A DNA stretch of 41,164 nt. It comes from Ruminococcus flavefaciens. Its GTDB lineage: Bacteria; Bacillota; Clostridia; Oscillospirales; Ruminococcaceae. The translations under genes and the position numbers were made by a program. Location of the stretch: positions 1 through 41,164 of the forward strand of contig DFJW01000092.1 of assembly GCA_002373775.1 (NCBI GenBank), read 5' to 3'. The notes below the pieces were generated by a model. It was given only the letters and a program-made list of their open reading frames with translations. It did no database searches and was not told the DNA's origin. This document shows positions 17,505 through 28,592 of this stretch, one piece after another. Within the stretch, counting starts at the first letter, position 1, and every line of letters starts with the position of its first letter.

Positions 17505-18608
17505 TTGAAAAATACATTCGGTTCAAGCATTTCGCTGACTATATTCGGAGAAAGCCACGGCAGAGCAATAGGCGCCGTACTTGACGGCATGGCTCCGGGA
17601 GTTCCGGTAGATGAGGAGTTCATCGCAAAACAAATGGACCTCAGACGCGCATCCGGCCGTATCTCAACAGCCCGTCATGAAGCGGACAAAGTCAACATAT
17701 TGAGCGGCGTTTTCAACGGCATGACTACAGGTACCCCCATAACCATGATGATAGAGAATCAGGATCAGCACAGCCGTGACTACGGCGAACTTGCATATAA
17801 AGCGCGTCCGGGACATGCTGATATGACCGCTCAGATGAAGTATCACGGATTTCAGGATTTCCGCGGCGGCGGACATTTTTCCGGCAGGATAACAGCCGGA
17901 ATAGTTGCAGCAGGAGCAGTTGCGATAACTGCGCTTAAAATGAAAGGCATCAGGATAGGTACACATATCCTCACATGCGGAGGAATACTTGACAGAAGTT
18001 TCGAAAACTATGACGAGGATATAATCAAGCTGGAAGATGCGGCGTTCGCGGTGCTTGATGACGGTGTTCGTCAGCCCATGATAGAGCGTATAGAAAAAGC
18101 TGCCTCAGAAGGAGACAGCGTTGGCGGCAGACTTGAAACGGCGGTTATCGGACTTCCGGCAGGCGTTGGTGAGCCGTGGTTCGATACGCTTGAAAGCGTG
18201 CTGGCACATATCCTTTTCAGCATACCTGCTGTAAAGGGCGTTGAATTCGGAGACGGTTTCGCACTTGCCGATATGACCGGCAGCTCAGCCAATGATCCTT
18301 TCAGGAGTTCAGACGGAAAGATAGTAACCGCCACCAACCATAACGGCGGTATCCTCGGCGGTATTTCCAGCGGTATGCCGATAATCATCCGTACTGCTGT
18401 AAAGCCAACTCCGTCTATATATAAGCAGCAGGATACTGTAGATATCAAGACCGGCAAGGAAACCAAACTTGTTATACAGGGAAGGCACGATCCGGCGATA
18501 ATCCACCGTGCAAGGATCGTGGCGGACAGTGCAGCTGCTCTTGCTCTCTGCGATCAGCTGGCGCTCAGATTCGGCACAGACTATTTTGCTCCATGTGAGA
18601 AAGGTTGA
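17505..18608 (+). CDS. aroC: Chorismate synthase
   Basis: AroC is the last enzyme of the shikimate pathway, converting EPSP to chorismate with reduced FMN. The start is placed at the TTG at 17505 because AGGAG (17491-17495) lies 9 bases before it; an in-frame TTG at 17496 would touch that site. The 367 residues show FGESHGRAIGAVLDG, RRASGR, RPGHADMTAQMKY, DFRGGGHFSGRITAG and the C-terminal GRHDPAIIHRARIVADSAAA. The chorismate it makes feeds the trp operon encoded a few kilobases downstream on the other strand. The stop overlaps the start region of the TIR-domain gene. Confidence 0.96.
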   Translation: MKNTFGSSISLTIFGESHGRAIGAVLDGMAPGVPVDEEFIAKQMDLRRASGRISTARHEADKVNILSGVFNGMTTGTPITMMIENQDQHSRDYGELAYKARPGHADMTAQMKYHGFQDFRGGGHFSGRITAGIVAAGAVAITALKMKGIRIGTHILTCGGILDRSFENYDEDIIKLEDAAFAVLDDGVRQPMIERIEKAASEGDSVGGRLETAVIGLPAGVGEPWFDTLESVLAHILFSIPAVKGVEFGDGFALADMTGSSANDPFRSSDGKIVTATNHNGGILGGISSGMPIIIRTAVKPTPSIYKQQDTVDIKTGKETKLVIQGRHDPAIIHRARIVADSAAALALCDQLALRFGTDYFAPCEKG

Positions 18609-18613
18609 TAAAT

Positions 18614-20590
18614 ATGGCATTGATGACATGTAAGATGTGCGGCGCAAAGCTTGAGAATATAGTTGAGGGAAGTGCCATTTGTACCTGTGAATACTGTGGG
18701 ACTACACAGACTCTTCCGCGTATAGGTACAGAAAGATATAATGCACTGTTTGACCGTGCCAATTATTATCGCGCAAAAGGTGATTTTGACAGTGCATTGG
18801 CAGTGTATCAAAACATACTTGCAGAAGCACCTGATGAACCTGAAGCGCACTGGGGATTATGCCTTTGCAGATACGGAATAGGCTATGTTGTTGATCCGAG
18901 AACGTCAAAGCGTGTCCCCACCTGCAACCGCGCACAGTTCTCATCCATTCTCGAAGACGCAGACTATATTGCAGCGTTAGAGAATTCTGACACTGCTGCA
19001 CGGGAAGTGTATGAAGCCGAGGCAGGATATATAAATAAGGTACAGAAAAGGATACTTGAGATATCAAGTCATGAGCAGCCATTTGATATATTCATCTGCT
19101 ATAAGGAAACAGACGATAAGGGTGAGCGTACACCGGATAGTGTCATAGCTCAGGACATATATGAAGCTCTTACCAAAGAGGGATATAAGGTGTTTTTCTC
19201 AAGGATAACACTTGAGGATAAGCTGGGACAGGAATATGAGCCGTACATATTCGCTGCGCTGAACAGTGCAAAGATAATGCTTATCATCGGTACAAAGCCG
19301 GATTATTTCAATGCAGTGTGGGTGAAGAATGAGTGGAGCAGATTCCTTTCACTTATGGAGCATGACACTAAGAAGGCACTGATCCCATGCTATCGTGACA
19401 TGAGTCCCTATGATATGCCGGAAAGGTTCATATCCCTGCAATCTCAGGACATTTCAAAAGTGGGATATATGCAGGATCTCATCCGCGGTATAAAAAAGAT
19501 AACCGGCAGCATATCTGCTACGGCTGAAAGGTCAAAAGCGGCAGAAAATCCGACTACAGAGAACTATCTCAAGCGTGGAATGCTGTCACTCGGCTCCGGA
19601 AAGTGGGATGAAGCAGATCGTTTTTTCGAAAAGGCACTGAACATCGATGCGGAGAACTACAGAGCCTATATCGGCAAGCTGATGGCTGAATGCCGCATAA
19701 ATTCAGAAGCTGCTCTCCTTAACGCTCCCGTAGATCTCAGAAATCACGACAACTTTAAGAATGCAGTCAGATTCGCACCGGAGAGTGAAGCGCAGAAGCT
19801 GAAAAAAGCAGGTGTGAGCAATGCCTATAAGCTGGCGGTGAGTATCACAGCTCATGATCCGGAAAAATCTGAAGCATACTATACTGCTGCTGATATTATG
19901 AAAAGCCTGGGTGGCTATTCTGATTCCGGTGCAAAGGCTGATGAATACAGGGCAAAGGGCGATACGATCAGAGAAAACATGATCCTTGCCGAGAATCAGA
20001 ACAGATACAATGCCGCAGCAGCAGCAGGAAGAGCTGCGCTCACTACAAAGGATATGAGAAATGCGGCGGCGATGTTCCGGGAACTTGGAGGTTTTTTTGA
20101 TTCAGCAGAACAGGCGAGATCTTATGAAGAACTGGCAGACAAGACCGACAAAAGAGCGGCAGCCATTTCAGTACGTTCGGACTTCATGCACGGGGTCAGA
20201 GTGGTCATTCGTTTCCTGCTGCTTGTTGCATCCCTTGTACTTCCGTACTTTTTGGTGCACAGGCAGGCGGTCTTACTTGATATGCTTGAGGAATTCAGGG
20301 GAGATTTACACTCGAATGCTGAATTCTTCAGCGGTGCCTGGAAAGCGATTATTATTACCGGTGTCGGATTCTTCCTTTCTCATTACTGTTCCTGCGCACT
20401 TGACGTAAAATTGTTAAAGATTATAAGGATATTGGCAAATATAATCATCGGGGCATTCAGTTTAATATTTGTTCTGACGATACACATCGGTACCAATGAA
20501 CCCAAATACACATTCATTCTTATCGTAGTGATGCTGGCAGGCGGTGTAATAGGTCATATAGCCGGAAAATATGTTGCAGATAATGAGTAA
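18614..20590 (+). CDS. Zinc-ribbon / TIR / TPR membrane protein
   Basis: The ATG at 18614 has GAAAGG 9 bases upstream; a TTG at 18605 overlapping the aroC stop is the alternative. The 658 residues show a zinc ribbon with C6-x2-C9 and C25-x2-C28, and a TPR-like helix pair (ANYYRAKGDFDSALAVYQNI). A TIR domain spans about 157-297 (FDIFICYKE at its start). Within it, VFFSRITLEDKLGQEYEPYI has E207 in the position of the NADase catalytic Glu of enzymatic TIR domains. A second TPR segment follows (316-350), and about four membrane helices fill the last 140 residues. Similar architectures occur in Firmicutes. NAD cleavage, scaffold function or a stress-signalling role are all possible. Co-transcription with aroC looks likely from spacing. 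Confidence 0.88.
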   Translation: MALMTCKMCGAKLENIVEGSAICTCEYCGTTQTLPRIGTERYNALFDRANYYRAKGDFDSALAVYQNILAEAPDEPEAHWGLCLCRYGIGYVVDPRTSKRVPTCNRAQFSSILEDADYIAALENSDTAAREVYEAEAGYINKVQKRILEISSHEQPFDIFICYKETDDKGERTPDSVIAQDIYEALTKEGYKVFFSRITLEDKLGQEYEPYIFAALNSAKIMLIIGTKPDYFNAVWVKNEWSRFLSLMEHDTKKALIPCYRDMSPYDMPERFISLQSQDISKVGYMQDLIRGIKKITGSISATAERSKAAENPTTENYLKRGMLSLGSGKWDEADRFFEKALNIDAENYRAYIGKLMAECRINSEAALLNAPVDLRNHDNFKNAVRFAPESEAQKLKKAGVSNAYKLAVSITAHDPEKSEAYYTAADIMKSLGGYSDSGAKADEYRAKGDTIRENMILAENQNRYNAAAAAGRAALTTKDMRNAAAMFRELGGFFDSAEQARSYEELADKTDKRAAAISVRSDFMHGVRVVIRFLLLVASLVLPYFLVHRQAVLLDMLEEFRGDLHSNAEFFSGAWKAIIITGVGFFLSHYCSCALDVKLLKIIRILANIIIGAFSLIFVLTIHIGTNEPKYTFILIVVMLAGGVIGHIAGKYVADNE

Positions 20591-20613
20591 TGACCTTTAA
20601 CATATAAAGCATA

Positions 20614-20655
20614 ACCCCGGAACGGTCTTCGCGTGACCGTCCGGGGTGTTTTTTT
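20614..20655 (+). terminator. Intrinsic terminator between the TIR gene and the trp operon end
   Basis: ACCCCGGAACGGTC pairs with GACCGTCCGGGGT (one bulged A) around a TTCGCGT loop, followed by a long T run on the plus strand. It lies between two convergent transcription units. Read from the minus strand the hairpin is the same but the T tract is weak, so it serves mainly the plus-strand genes and perhaps both. Confidence 0.9.
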
Positions 20656-20661
20656 ATATTA

Positions 20662-21690
20662 TCATAATGCCTCAGCGATATCAAGGACAAGACGTTCTGT
20701 CTTTTCCCAGCCGAGACACGGATCTGTGATAGAGCGGCCGTAAACGTTCTCGCCTATCTTCTGAGAACCGTCTTCGATGTAGCTCTCTATCATGAGTCCC
20801 TTGACCAGCTTTTTCACATCTTCGCTGTGACGCATGCTGTGGAGTATCTCCTTTGCAATGCGTGTCTGTTCAAGATACTGCTTTCCGGAGTTGGAATGAT
20901 TGGTGTCAACGATGAGAGCAGGATTCATAAGTCCCTTTTCGGCATAGGTCTGTGCAAGGCGGTTGAGGTCCTCGAAGTGGTAGTTCGGGAACGACTGACC
21001 GCGGTCATTCACATATCCGCGAAGTATCGCATGAGCATAGGGATTGCCGTCACTTCTGACTTCACAGCCTCTGTATATGAACGCATGAGGATGCTGAGCG
21101 GCTGTGATGGAATTCATCATTACCGAGATATCGCCGCCTGTGGGATTCTTCATTCCCACCGGGATATCCACACCGCTGGATACGAGACGGTGCTGCTGAT
21201 TTTCAACAGAACGAGCGCCGATAGCGATGTATGAGAGCAGATCGTCAAGGTAGCTGTAGTTCTCGGGATAGAGCATCTCGTCTGCGCAGGAGAAGCCGGT
21301 CTCTGCAAGGGCACGCATATGCAGATGACGCACAGCGATGATACCGCTTTTCAGGTCCGGCATTGCAGCCGGATCAGGCTGGTGGAGCATGCCTTTGTAA
21401 CCGTCGCCGGTAGTACGCGGTTTGCCGGTGTATATACGCGGTATCATGAATATCTTGTCCTTGACTTTTTCCTGGAGTCCGCGGAGACGGGTTATGTAAT
21501 CCAGCACCGGTTCTTCGCTGTCTGCGGAACAAGGTCCGATGACAAGCAGGAATTTATCAGATTCGCCGGCGAATATCTTTTTAACTTCGCTGTCGCGTTC
21601 AGCTTTGATATTGATGAGTTCCTGAGAGAGTGGATGAGCTTTCTTCAGTTCAGAGGGGTGAGGAAGCTCGCGGATGATGTTGAGTGCCAT
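20662..21690 (-). CDS. 3-deoxy-7-phosphoheptulonate (DAHP) synthase, class I AroG/AroF type
   Basis: DAHP synthase condenses PEP and erythrose-4-phosphate, the first step of the shikimate pathway. The 342-residue protein has the class I motifs GPCSADSEEPVLDYI, PRIYTGKPRTTGDGYKGM, ARSVENQQHRLVSSG, VGMKNPTGGDISVM and VDTNHSNSGKQ. The last one carries His and Asp residues typical of metal binding. It lacks the chorismate-mutase or ACT extension seen in some Firmicute enzymes. It starts 16 bases after trpA and is probably the last gene of the trp operon, so its supply should follow the Trp T-box. Which amino acid inhibits the enzyme cannot be told by eye. Confidence 0.95.
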   Translation of the reverse strand: MALNIIRELPHPSELKKAHPLSQELINIKAERDSEVKKIFAGESDKFLLVIGPCSADSEEPVLDYITRLRGLQEKVKDKIFMIPRIYTGKPRTTGDGYKGMLHQPDPAAMPDLKSGIIAVRHLHMRALAETGFSCADEMLYPENYSYLDDLLSYIAIGARSVENQQHRLVSSGVDIPVGMKNPTGGDISVMMNSITAAQHPHAFIYRGCEVRSDGNPYAHAILRGYVNDRGQSFPNYHFEDLNRLAQTYAEKGLMNPALIVDTNHSNSGKQYLEQTRIAKEILHSMRHSEDVKKLVKGLMIESYIEDGSQKIGENVYGRSITDPCLGWEKTERLVLDIAEAL

Positions 21691-21706
21691 AATTACATTT
21701 CCTTTC

Positions 21707-22486
21707 TTATCCTGCTTCGGATACTGCCTGCTTCATTGACTTCACATATTCTCCCACATATGGGGCGGCATCTCTGCCGTATTTTTCAAGCAGTTTTATG
21801 ATAGCTGAGCCCACGATCGCACCGTCAGATACAGCAGCCATTTTCTTTGCCTGTTCGGGAGTTGATATTCCGAATCCTACAGCGCAGGGGACGTCGGTGC
21901 TGTCTCGGATGACCTTTACGATGTTGCTGATATCGGTCGTTATCTCATTTCTTACACCTGTTACGCCGAGGCTCGATACTACATAAATGAAGCCTTCAGC
22001 TTCTTTAGCGATCATTGATATACGATTTTCTGATGTGGGGGCGATAAGTGAGATAATATCCACGCCGTACTGTCTTGCAACGGATGTGAACTCATCTTTT
22101 TCCTCAAACGGGAGATCGGGAAGGATTATCCCGCCGACACCGGTCTCACAGCATCTTGCCATGAATCTTTCCGGATCATAGGAGAATACCACATTTGCGT
22201 ATGTCATGAATACCATGGGTGTTTTTACATCCCTGCGCAGTTCTGCAACAAGTTCGAATACCTTGTCGGTAGTGACTCCTCCGGCAAGAGCGCGTATATT
22301 TGCGCCCTGTATCACAGGACCTTCAGCAGTCGGATCTGAGAAGGGGATGCCCAGTTCTATGAGGTCTGCACCGTTTTCGGCAGCGGCACGGATGACTTTT
22401 GCGGTAGTTTCCAGATCGGGATCGCCGCAGGTTATGAAAGGTATGAACGCCTTTCCGTTTTCAAATGCAGTTCTGATATTACTCAT
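21707..22486 (-). CDS. trpA: Tryptophan synthase alpha subunit
   Basis: TrpA cleaves indole-3-glycerol phosphate to indole, passed by channel to TrpB. The start is the ATG at 22486 behind GGAGG; the frame is open further upstream, but that part lies inside trpB. The 259 residues show [35 protein letters not shown] (catalytic Glu and Asp regions), [12 protein letters not shown] and [14 protein letters not shown]. The gene overlaps trpB by 8 bases. Confidence 0.97.
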   Translation of the reverse strand: MSNIRTAFENGKAFIPFITCGDPDLETTAKVIRAAAENGADLIELGIPFSDPTAEGPVIQGANIRALAGGVTTDKVFELVAELRRDVKTPMVFMTYANVVFSYDPERFMARCCETGVGGIILPDLPFEEKDEFTSVARQYGVDIISLIAPTSENRISMIAKEAEGFIYVVSSLGVTGVRNEITTDISNIVKVIRDSTDVPCAVGFGISTPEQAKKMAAVSDGAIVGSAIIKLLEKYGRDAAPYVGEYVKSMKQAVSEAG

Positions 22487-23669
22487 ATATATCCTCCCCT
22501 CTGTAGCGGGCGATCGCAGCACAGTCCTTGTCACCGCGCCCGGAAACAGTTACGATGATTATCTTGTCCTTGTCCATAGTAGGCGCGAGCTTCATAGCGT
22601 ATGCGATAGCGTGAGCCGACTCAATAGCCGGGATGATGCCCTCTGTGCGCGAGAGATACTCAAAAGCATTCACAGCCTCATCATCAGTTATGGGAACATA
22701 CTGAGCGCGTCCGATATCATGGAGATTTGCATGTTCGGGACCAACGCCTGGATAGTCAAGTCCGGCGGATATGGAGTATACAGGAGCTATCTGACCGTAC
22801 TGGTCCTGACAGAAGTAGGACTTCATGCCGTGGAAAATACCTATCCTTCCGGTGTTCACAGTAGCAGCAGTCTCGAAAGTATCTATTCCTCTGCCGGCAG
22901 CCTCGCAGCCTATGAGCTGTACGGAGGTATCAGGTATGAAGTGATAGAAGCTGCCGATAGCGTTTGAACCTCCGCCAACGCAGGCGATGACTGCATCCGG
23001 GAGACGTCCCTCTGCTTCGAGTATCTGCGCACGGGCTTCACGGGAGATGACTGCCTGAAAATCACGGACAATAGTGGGGAACGGATGCGGTCCCATTACA
23101 GAGCCGAGGCAGTAGTGGGTATCGGATATGCGTGAAGTCCACTCTCTCATAGCTTCTGATACAGCATCCTTGAGGGTAGCAGTTCCCGATTTTACAGGTA
23201 TGACGTCTGCACCGAGCAGTTTCATCCTGTACACGTTAAGTGCCTGACGTTTTGTGTCCTCTTCGCCCATGAACACAACGCATTCCATGTCCAGCAGAGC
23301 GGCAGCAGTAGCGGTAGCAACTCCGTGCTGACCGGCACCGGTCTCGGCGATGAGACGAGTCTTGCCCATTTTCTTGGCAAGCAGAGCCTGACCGAGAACG
23401 TTGTTTATCTTGTGGGAACCTGTGTGATTGAGGTCTTCGCGCTTGAGGTATATCTTAGCGCCGCCCAGTTCACGGGTGAGCTTGTCGGCACGGTAGAGCA
23501 GCGAAGGTCTGCCGGCGTAATTGTTGAGAAGCTCGGTGAGCTCGCGGTTGAAATCCGCATCATCCTTGTATCTGTTATAAGCCTCTTCAAGCTCTATAAC
23601 TGCATTCATCAAAGTTTCGGGTATATACTGACCGCCGTGTATACCAAAACGTCCTTTTGACTGTGACAT
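22479..23669 (-). CDS. trpB: Tryptophan synthase beta subunit
   Basis: TrpB makes tryptophan from indole and serine using PLP. The 396 residues carry [39 protein letters not shown] with the PLP-binding Lys after [17 protein letters not shown], and the phosphate-binding [13 protein letters not shown]. This is the standard TrpB1 type that partners TrpA, not the stand-alone TrpB2. The gene lies 24 bases after trpF and overlaps trpA. Confidence 0.98.
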   Translation of the reverse strand: MSQSKGRFGIHGGQYIPETLMNAVIELEEAYNRYKDDADFNRELTELLNNYAGRPSLLYRADKLTRELGGAKIYLKREDLNHTGSHKINNVLGQALLAKKMGKTRLIAETGAGQHGVATATAAALLDMECVVFMGEEDTKRQALNVYRMKLLGADVIPVKSGTATLKDAVSEAMREWTSRISDTHYCLGSVMGPHPFPTIVRDFQAVISREARAQILEAEGRLPDAVIACVGGGSNAIGSFYHFIPDTSVQLIGCEAAGRGIDTFETAATVNTGRIGIFHGMKSYFCQDQYGQIAPVYSISAGLDYPGVGPEHANLHDIGRAQYVPITDDEAVNAFEYLSRTEGIIPAIESAHAIAYAMKLAPTMDKDKIIIVTVSGRGDKDCAAIARYRGEDIYE

Positions 23670-23693
23670 ATCATCTTTCCTTTCTGCATCTGT

Positions 23694-24293
23694 TTAGTGT
23701 CTTCGCACCGCGTCAACGAATGCTTTCATTTTTTTGTAGTCCTTGAAGCCTCCCGTTTCGAGTGAGGAGCTTGTATCAACGGCGTAAGGACGTATGCTGT
23801 CTATAGCTTCCCGGACATTTTCAGGCGTGAGACCTCCGGCGAGGAAGAACGGACGCGAGACGCCGTTTATAAGTGAGTGATCGAATGTCTTTCCGCTTCC
23901 GCATCCTGAATCGAGAAGCACGATATCGGCAACAGAATCGTTTACAGCAGCGATATCTTCCGGGTTCCCGATACGGAATGCCTGTATCACCGGTACACTT
24001 GTAAGCCGGCGAAGGCGGGAGATATATTCGCTGCTCTCTTTTCCGTGGAGCTGTATCATGTCTATTGCTCCGGAACTCACGATATCAGCGATGACTTCCG
24101 GCTTTTCGTCCACGAATACGCCCACAGGTATCACTTCAGCCGAGAGCTGTTCCCGGAGCATGAGAGCCTTCCGCGGAGTTATATACCTTCTGCTCATGGG
24201 CGCGAATACGAAGCCTATATGATCCGGCAGCAGTTCATTGACGTACACGATATCCTCTTCACGGAGGATGCCGCAGAGTTTTATCTTAGTCAT
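23694..24293 (-). CDS. trpF: Phosphoribosylanthranilate isomerase
   Basis: TrpF converts phosphoribosylanthranilate to CdRP. The 199-residue TIM barrel begins with KIKLCGILREEDI (catalytic Cys), has IGFVFAPMSRRYI, MIQLHGKE, and the Asp region IVLLDSGCGSGKTFDH, and ends with FFLAGGLTPENV and AVDTSSSLETGGFKD. The start overlaps the trpC stop by 8 bases. It is a separate gene, not a TrpC-TrpF fusion. Confidence 0.96.
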   Translation of the reverse strand: MTKIKLCGILREEDIVYVNELLPDHIGFVFAPMSRRYITPRKALMLREQLSAEVIPVGVFVDEKPEVIADIVSSGAIDMIQLHGKESSEYISRLRRLTSVPVIQAFRIGNPEDIAAVNDSVADIVLLDSGCGSGKTFDHSLINGVSRPFFLAGGLTPENVREAIDSIRPYAVDTSSSLETGGFKDYKKMKAFVDAVRRH

Positions 24294-25071
24294 GGCATCC
24301 TCTCAGTTCTGCAAGTTTTGCGGATCTGTCGTCAGCACGCATGAGCGCTTCACCTATCAGCACTGCATCTGCTTTTGCCTGACGCAGGAGTTCGATATCG
24401 TGACTGTCCTTTACTCCGCTTTCGGATACGAAGAGTATACTATCCGGCACGATCTCGCGGATCCTTCTGCTGTTGCCTGTATCTACCGAAAAATTGGTGA
24501 GATCCCGGTTGTTTACGCCGACGATGCGCGCACCTGCACGGACAGCGGATACGGCTTCTTCAGCGGTGTGCGCTTCAACGAGTGCAGAGATGCCCAGTTC
24601 ATCGCAGATGCCGATATATTCATTTATCCGGCTCTCGTCAAGTATTGAGCATATCAGGAGCACAGCCTTTGCGCCCAGCAGTTTTGCCTCATATATCATA
24701 TAGTCATCCACTGTAAAATCCTTTCGCAGGCAGGGGATAGATACGCTTTCTGCGATCTCTCTGAGGTATTCATCGCTGCCAAGGAACCATTTCGGTTCAG
24801 TCAGCACCGAGATGCAGTCTGCACCTGCTTTTTCGTAGTCCTTTGCGATGTCCATATAGGGAAAATCCTCAGCGATCACACCTTTTGAAGGTGAAGCTTT
24901 TTTGCACTCGCATATGAACGAGATGTCCGGCTTTTTCAGAGCATTTTCAAATTCAAATCCGCCCTTAGGCAAGGAAAGTGCCGCTCTTTTTACGTCATCG
25001 TATGGATTTGCCTTCTTAGCGGCATCCACACGCTCTCTTGCATGAGCAGCAAGCTGGTCAAGAATATTCAT
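24286..25071 (-). CDS. trpC: Indole-3-glycerol phosphate synthase
   Basis: TrpC closes the indole ring from CdRP. The ATG at 25071 with GAGGTG just upstream gives 261 residues; a GTG four codons earlier is less likely. Motifs are ICECKKASPSKGVIAEDF (catalytic Lys), CISVLTEPKWFLGSDEYL, LRKDFTVDDYMIYEAKLLGA, IVGVNNRDL and FVSESGVKD. There are 8 bases between trpD and this gene. Confidence 0.97.
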   Translation of the reverse strand: MNILDQLAAHARERVDAAKKANPYDDVKRAALSLPKGGFEFENALKKPDISFICECKKASPSKGVIAEDFPYMDIAKDYEKAGADCISVLTEPKWFLGSDEYLREIAESVSIPCLRKDFTVDDYMIYEAKLLGAKAVLLICSILDESRINEYIGICDELGISALVEAHTAEEAVSAVRAGARIVGVNNRDLTNFSVDTGNSRRIREIVPDSILFVSESGVKDSHDIELLRQAKADAVLIGEALMRADDRSAKLAELRGCHD

Positions 25072-25079
25072 GCTGCACC

Positions 25080-26102
25080 TCACTGATTGGAGAGGGCTAT
25101 GAAGGAATCCATTGCAGCCAGAGCCTTGCCGCTGTCTATGAGTTCAGCGGCAGTTATGATGCCTTCAGCCATTGTATCAGCTTTGCCGCCGATATATATT
25201 GCTGCACCGGCATTGAGGAGAACAGCATTGCGCTTATGTCCCTTTATATCGCCAGCGAGGATGCCTCTTGTGATATCTGCATTCTCCTGAGGAGTTCCGC
25301 CGAGGAGGTCGTCCTTTGTGCATCTTTCGAATCCGAACTGCTCGGGAGTTATGGTGTAATTCTTCATCCATCCGCCGTTGTATTCGCATATCTCAGTCGG
25401 AGCTGACATGGATATCTCATCCAGCTTATCAGTTCCGTAAACTACCATGCCGCGCTTTGAACCCAGTTTCATAAGTACTTCTGCGACCGGAGCAAGCAGG
25501 ATATCATCATATACTCCCAGCAGGTGATACTGAGGACATGCGGGATTGGTGAGCGGTCCGAGAATGTTGAATACTGTGCGGAATCCCAGTTCCTTGCGGA
25601 TAGGTCCGACATATTTCATGGATGTGTGATACTTCTGTGCAAAGAAGAAGCAGAATCCGGAATCGTCAAGGAGCTGGCGGCATTTATCCGGTTCAAGACT
25701 GATGTTAGCGCCGAGAGCTTCAAGGCAGTCGGCAGTGCCTGAAAGGGAGGATGCTGCGCGGTTTCCGTGTTTTGAGACCATTATGCCGGATGAAGCTATG
25801 ACGAACGCGGAAGTTGTGGAGATGTTGAAACTGTGGGCATTGTCTCCGCCTGTGCCGACTATTTCCAGCAGCTCTCTGCCCTCACCGTCGAATTTTATAG
25901 CGTGGTCACGCATTGCAGCTGCACATCCGGTTATCTCATCTATGGTCTCAGCCTTGGTGCTTTTTGTAGAGAGTGCCGAGAGAAATGCCGCGTTCTGTGT
26001 GGGAGAAGTCTCTCCGGACATTATCTCGTTTATTACAGCGTATGCCTCATCGTATGTCAGGTCCTCTTTGTTGACGATTTTTACAATTGCTTCCTTTATC
26101 AT
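25080..26102 (-). CDS. trpD: Anthranilate phosphoribosyltransferase
   Basis: TrpD joins anthranilate with PRPP. The 340 residues show [20 protein letters not shown] (PRPP loop), [50 protein letters not shown] and [22 protein letters not shown] lies 8 bases before the ATG. It is a stand-alone gene, 15 bases after the separate trpG. Confidence 0.97.
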   Translation of the reverse strand: MIKEAIVKIVNKEDLTYDEAYAVINEIMSGETSPTQNAAFLSALSTKSTKAETIDEITGCAAAMRDHAIKFDGEGRELLEIVGTGGDNAHSFNISTTSAFVIASSGIMVSKHGNRAASSLSGTADCLEALGANISLEPDKCRQLLDDSGFCFFFAQKYHTSMKYVGPIRKELGFRTVFNILGPLTNPACPQYHLLGVYDDILLAPVAEVLMKLGSKRGMVVYGTDKLDEISMSAPTEICEYNGGWMKNYTITPEQFGFERCTKDDLLGGTPQENADITRGILAGDIKGHKRNAVLLNAGAAIYIGGKADTMAEGIITAAELIDSGKALAAMDSFIALSNQ

Positions 26103-26117
26103 AATAATACCTCCGTA

Positions 26118-26683
26118 TCAAACAAGTTCAATGAAATTTCTTAGCATTTTCTTTCCGTCGGGAGTCATTATGGACTCCGGATGGAACTGTACGCCGTATA
26201 TGGGATATTCCCTGTGCTGCACAGCCATTACCTCGCCGTCATCAGCGAATGCGGTGACTTCAAGGCAATCCGGAAGAGTTGAAGCGTCAGCAGCAAGGGA
26301 ATGATATCTTGCCACGGGAGCACCTTCATCAATATCCTTGAAAATGGGACTGCTGCCGGTGAAGTTTATCACTGACTGTTTGCCGTGCATCAGCTTCTTG
26401 GCGTAGGTGACTGTTGCGCCGTATGCAGCACATATCGCCTGATGTCCGAGGCATACGCCGAGAGTCGGTATCTTCCGGCATACAGTTTTGGCTGCCTCAA
26501 CTATGATGCCTGCATCTTCCGGACGGCCCGGTCCGGGAGAAAGGATAATGCGGTCGGGAGCAAGCTGCTCTATCTGTTCTACGGTCATATCATCATTGCG
26601 TATGACCTTTATATCCGGCTCTATCTCGCCGATGAGCTGATAGAGATTATATGAAAAGCTGTCGTAATTGTCGATGAGAAGAA

Positions 26684-26687
<4 letters not shown>
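26118..26687 (-). CDS. trpG: Anthranilate synthase component II (glutamine amidotransferase)
   Basis: TrpG releases ammonia from glutamine for TrpE. The 189-residue class I amidotransferase shows LIDNYDSFSYNLYQLIGE, LSPGPGRPEDAG, the nucleophile motif GVCLGHQAICAAYGA and the His-Glu pair in YGVQFHPESIMT. The start overlaps the trpE stop by 4 bases (ATGA), which helps equal synthesis of the two subunits. In some Firmicutes the same protein also serves PabB. Confidence 0.96.
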
Positions 26688-28150
<1,463 letters not shown>

Positions 28151-28183
28151 AAAAGCACCTCCATGAGATATCTGTCAGGCAAT

Positions 28184-28220
28184 AAAAAAGTCCCTGACAG
28201 AATTTGATTCTGTCAAGGAC
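28184..28220 (-). terminator. Regulatory terminator of the trp T-box leader
   Basis: On the minus strand GTCC-T-TGACAGAAT pairs with ATTCTGTCA-G-GGAC around a 3-base loop, followed by six Ts. CGTCCTT at its start is the part that would instead pair with the T-box sequence in the antiterminator. It lies 33 bases before the trpE start. Confidence 0.93.
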
Positions 28221-28472
28221 GAATATACAAATATCCGCGGTACCACCTTGCTTCACGGAAAGACCGTGCACTTACAGAGTACTATCATACTCCTGATGAT
28301 TAACGCACATCCTGACGTTGCAGAATACTCCGGAGCTGGAAATTATGTCGCCCATTCCGTTTGACTGCACCCTCGGCGGTCCATTTGATGATCTGTGTTT
28401 CACCTGACTCTCAGCAACGCAGGCTCTCTGTGGAGGCATGATCACCGTTATCTCCGCTTCAACGGTTTCGAT
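28184..28472 (-). ncRNA. T-box riboswitch, tRNA-Trp specific
   Basis: The T-box sequence AAGGTGGTACCGCGG is at 28249-28235. Upstream, stem I starts with GCGGAGATAACGGTGATC; its 3' side carries GATCATC followed closely by the specifier. The specifier triplet UGG (28383-28381) is followed by A and then CCGC, which pairs with the GCGG at the base of the specifier loop. AGAGAGCC and GCTGAGAG mark the distal loops. Uncharged tRNA-Trp would pair with UGG and, through its NCCA end, with the T-box bulge. That would prevent the terminator and turn on trpE-A and the DAHP synthase gene. Confidence 0.95.
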
Positions 28473-28478
28473 AAATAT

Positions 28479-28507
28479 ATTATAGCGGCTCACTTTGGGT
28501 TTGTCAA
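28479..28507 (-). promoter_or_regulatory. Consensus sigma-A promoter of the trp operon
   Basis: On the minus strand TTGACA (28507-28502) and TATAAT (28484-28479) are separated by 17 bases, a full consensus match, placing the RNA start just before T-box stem I. Control is therefore expected at the leader, not at initiation. Confidence 0.92.
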
Positions 28508-28592
28508 GAGGTTTTATAAAAAATAATGTTTTTATCAATTCGATTTTACAAGATCATCATGATTTGCTTTTATCAACTAACTTAATGTCAGT

